In this document: positions 62,181 to 64,000 of the stretch, one piece after another
How the letters are laid out: each line of letters starts with the position of its first letter
Position numbering within the stretch: the first letter of the stretch is position 1
NCBI RefSeq assembly: GCF_001426405.1
Contig: NZ_LMEP01000006.1
Span: forward strand, 68,876 to 132,875
Direction of reading: 5' to 3'
DNA length: 64,000 nt
Source: Streptomyces sp. Root1304
Lineage (GTDB): Bacteria > Actinomycetota > Actinomycetes > Streptomycetales > Streptomycetaceae
Made by a program: the position numbers and the translations under genes
The notes under the pieces: generated by a model
Databases searched by the model: none
What the model was told of the DNA's origin: nothing
Seen by the model: the letters and a program-made list of their open reading frames with translations, nothing else

Positions 62181-63668
62181 TCACAGGGAGTGCCCCGCAC
62201 CGGGGTCGGTCCTTTTCGACGTGGCGATGATCTCGTCCCCCGCCCGCGCCCCCAGCTCCCGGACGATCTCGTCGGCGGCGCGGTGGGCCGAGGCGATGCA
62301 GGCCGGGATCCCGACGCCGTCGTACGCGGCTCCCGCGACCCGCAGTCCGGGCAGCGCGGCGACCGCCTCGCGGACCCGGGCGACCCGGGCGAGGTGGCCG
62401 ACCGGGTACTGCGGCAGGCCGTCGATCCAGCGGGTGACCGTGGTGGCGACGGGCCGGGCGGCGAGTCCGGTGGCGGCGGCGAGGTCCTTCAGGGAGGCGG
62501 CGACCAGGTCGGCGTCCTCGCGGTGGACCTGTGCCTCCTCGCCGTGGCGGCCCACGGAGGTGCGGAGCACGAACAGGTCGGGGGCGCCGTCGGTGACCCA
62601 GCGCCACTTCCGCGAGGAGAAGGTGGAGGCCTTGATCGTGTGGCCGTCGACGGGCGGCACGAGGAAGCCCGAGCCGGGCAGGTCCGGCATGTCGGAGCGG
62701 CGGAACGCGAGGGTGACCAGGGCCATGGACGCGTACGCGACGGCGTCGAGTTCGGCGGAGGCGGCGGGCGCGTGCTCGGCGAGCAGCGCTGCGGCGGGCC
62801 CGGCTGGGGTGGCGAGGACGACGCCGTCGGCGGTGAGGACGCGGTCGCCGCTGACGACCTGCCAGGCACCGTCGGGGGTGCGGCGCAGCGCGGTCACGGG
62901 GGCGTCGGTGAGGATCTCGCCGCCGCCCGCCCGGATCGCGTCCGCGACGGCGCCGGGCAGGGTGCCGATGCCGCCGTCGATGCCGAGGAAGACGGAGCCG
63001 CCAAGGCCGGTGGCGGCGCCCGCCGCGTCGGCGGGGACGGTCGCGCCGGCCTGCTGCACGGCGCGGACGGCTGCGGTGAGCGTGGGGTGGGAGCGGGCGG
63101 CCTCGAAGAGGGCGGGGACGGCGGCGCGCATGGAGATGCGGTAGGCGTCACCGGCGTACACCCCGCCGAGGAGCGGTTCGACGAGCCGGTCGACGACCTC
63201 GTGGCCCATGCGGGCGGCGACGTACGCGCCGATGGCGATGTCCTCGCCGATCTCGGTCGGCGGCAGCTCGTGGTCCTCCCCGATGCGGCGCAGGCCCTCC
63301 TCGGAGAGCAGGCCCTCGACGGCGCGGGCGTCGCCGGGGACGCCCATGACGTGCCCCTTGGGCATGGGGACGAGCGCGCCGCGGGACCAGACGGCCGCGG
63401 TGGTGGTGGCCGGGGGCTGGAGACGGTCGCCGAGGCCGACGGTCCGGGCGAGTTCCACGGCCTCGGGGCGGCGGGCGAGCAGCGACTCGGCGCCGAGGTC
63501 GACGGGGGCGCCCGCGATCTCCCCGGCGAGCAGTTTGCCGCCGAGCCGGCCGCCCGCTTCGAGGAGGGTCACCCGGTGGCCGGCGAGGGCCAGCCGGTGG
63601 GCGGCGGCGAGGCCGGCGATTCCGCCACCGGCGACGACGACATGGGGTCCCGTGGTGTCCGCGTTCAT
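62181..63668 (-). CDS. hemY: coproporphyrinogen III oxidase / protoporphyrinogen oxidase HemY
   Basis: A 495-residue FAD-dependent oxidase. The dinucleotide motif is [18 protein letters not shown], followed by [11 protein letters not shown]; the C-terminal FAD segment is [20 protein letters not shown]. It oxidises coproporphyrinogen III (HemY/CgoX type) in actinobacteria; hemQ in the same operon supports that pathway. Streptomyces usually place hemE nearby, probably beyond this window. ATG 63668 is the only good start. The 165-base gap to the divergent lipoprotein gene must hold promoters for both. Confidence 0.93.
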   Translation of the reverse strand: MNADTTGPHVVVAGGGIAGLAAAHRLALAGHRVTLLEAGGRLGGKLLAGEIAGAPVDLGAESLLARRPEAVELARTVGLGDRLQPPATTTAAVWSRGALVPMPKGHVMGVPGDARAVEGLLSEEGLRRIGEDHELPPTEIGEDIAIGAYVAARMGHEVVDRLVEPLLGGVYAGDAYRISMRAAVPALFEAARSHPTLTAAVRAVQQAGATVPADAAGAATGLGGSVFLGIDGGIGTLPGAVADAIRAGGGEILTDAPVTALRRTPDGAWQVVSGDRVLTADGVVLATPAGPAAALLAEHAPAASAELDAVAYASMALVTLAFRRSDMPDLPGSGFLVPPVDGHTIKASTFSSRKWRWVTDGAPDLFVLRTSVGRHGEEAQVHREDADLVAASLKDLAAATGLAARPVATTVTRWIDGLPQYPVGHLARVARVREAVAALPGLRVAGAAYDGVGIPACIASAHRAADEIVRELGARAGDEIIATSKRTDPGAGHSL

Positions 63669-63833
63669 GGGACCACTCTCTCAAATCGCCCATGGCCGCC
63701 CGCCCGGAGGTCGCCGCGCGTGCCCGCGCCCGTTCCGAGGCCGGACCGTGACCGCATCGCTACCGCCGGAGGGCAACCCGTCGGGTGTGCTCGTACGTCG
63801 AACCGGCGACACCTACCACCCCGGGGGGACTCG

Positions 63834-64000
63834 ATGCGGAACGCACGTACGAAGGCAAGTACACGGGCGGCGGCCGGCGCGGCCCTGCTGACGGCCGCGC
63901 TGGTCCTCACCGGCTGCGGCGCGAGCGGCACCGACGCGAAGTCGGACGGCGCGCGGGACCTGAGCGCGGCGCGGCCCGCCGACGGGTCCGGGGCCGGGGC
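63834..64000 (+). CDS. lipoprotein, 3'-truncated by window edge
   Basis: A frame open to the right edge starts at ATG 63834 after GGGGGGACTCG. Fifty-five residues are visible: a basic n-region, an Ala/Leu hydrophobic core ending VLTGCGASG (lipobox Cys) and a Ser/Asp/Gly-rich linker. In several Streptomyces a DUF4349 lipoprotein gene lies beside hemY, which this could be, but the domain itself is not in the window. Confidence 0.65.
   Translation, partial: MRNARTKASTRAAAGAALLTAALVLTGCGASGTDAKSDGARDLSAARPADGSGAG

Overview
The window is a 64-kb piece of a very GC-rich actinobacterial chromosome, almost certainly from a Streptomyces. The signs are strong third-position G/C, frequent GTG starts, many ATGA/GTGA gene overlaps, a near absence of TTA codons, and Streptomyces-typical families: DUF397/DUF5753 pairs, DUF1707-FHA, SAV2148-type HEPN, TIGR04222, TreYZ/GlgX, HemQ/HemY and many secreted or lipoprotein genes. 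I see no rRNA, tRNA, CRISPR array, IS element, phage or attachment site. No gene-free stretch exceeds about 300 bases. All family calls were made by eye from the translated sequence.

Left third (1-24 kb): a truncated APH-type kinase, an epoxide-hydrolase-like enzyme, a DEDDh exonuclease, a SAV2148-type HEPN protein and a two-gene copper-amine-oxidase-like locus. Next comes a carbon-storage block: glgX (glycogen debranching), an MFS exporter, treY and treZ (together a maltodextrin-to-trehalose route). It is interspersed with a secreted Gly/Ser protein, a degenerate cytochrome P450, a DUF1707-FHA protein and a tandem GNAT enzyme. A leftward run follows (TPR protein, LysR regulator, hypothetical, M24 peptidase), then a CTP-synthase-related GATase-like protein, a SUKH protein, a small Cys-containing secreted protein and a uridine-kinase-like P-loop kinase.

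Middle (24-41 kb): a TetR gene with two palindromic operators precedes a prolipoprotein diacylglyceryl transferase (lgt) and a DUF4260 membrane protein. A MerR regulator is divergent from a YhgE/Pip-type permease across two dyads. Then come a VOC protein, an EF-G paralogue behind a hairpin and a 28-codon leader ORF, a zinc-ribbon/membrane pair, LysR/SDR divergent genes, a HExxH metallopeptidase-like protein, and the ATPase / HTH-DUF5753 / DUF397 trio (the HTH gene carries an in-frame TTA codon). The stretch ends with a second SDR, a membrane protein, an orphan and a NADAR-domain fusion.

Right third (41-64 kb): murC-msrB behind a perfect 16-bp inverted repeat, a pyrimidine reductase, a ZapE/AFG1 ATPase, OsmC, a phoX-PPK2 overlapping pair, a NodB deacetylase lipoprotein, an ABC exporter coupled to an AIM24 protein, a PTH2-type hydrolase, a two-component system divergent from a lipoprotein/MacA/MacB-type cluster, and the haem genes hemQ and hemY.

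The most unusual locus is at 58-61.3 kb: a DUF692/MNIO oxidative enzyme with an extra C-terminal domain, translationally coupled to a TIGR04222 membrane protein whose last 66 residues are only Gly/Ser plus nine Cys and one Ala, followed by a second TIGR04222-like protein and a strong terminator. I read it as a possible membrane-anchored, RiPP-like Cys-modification system.
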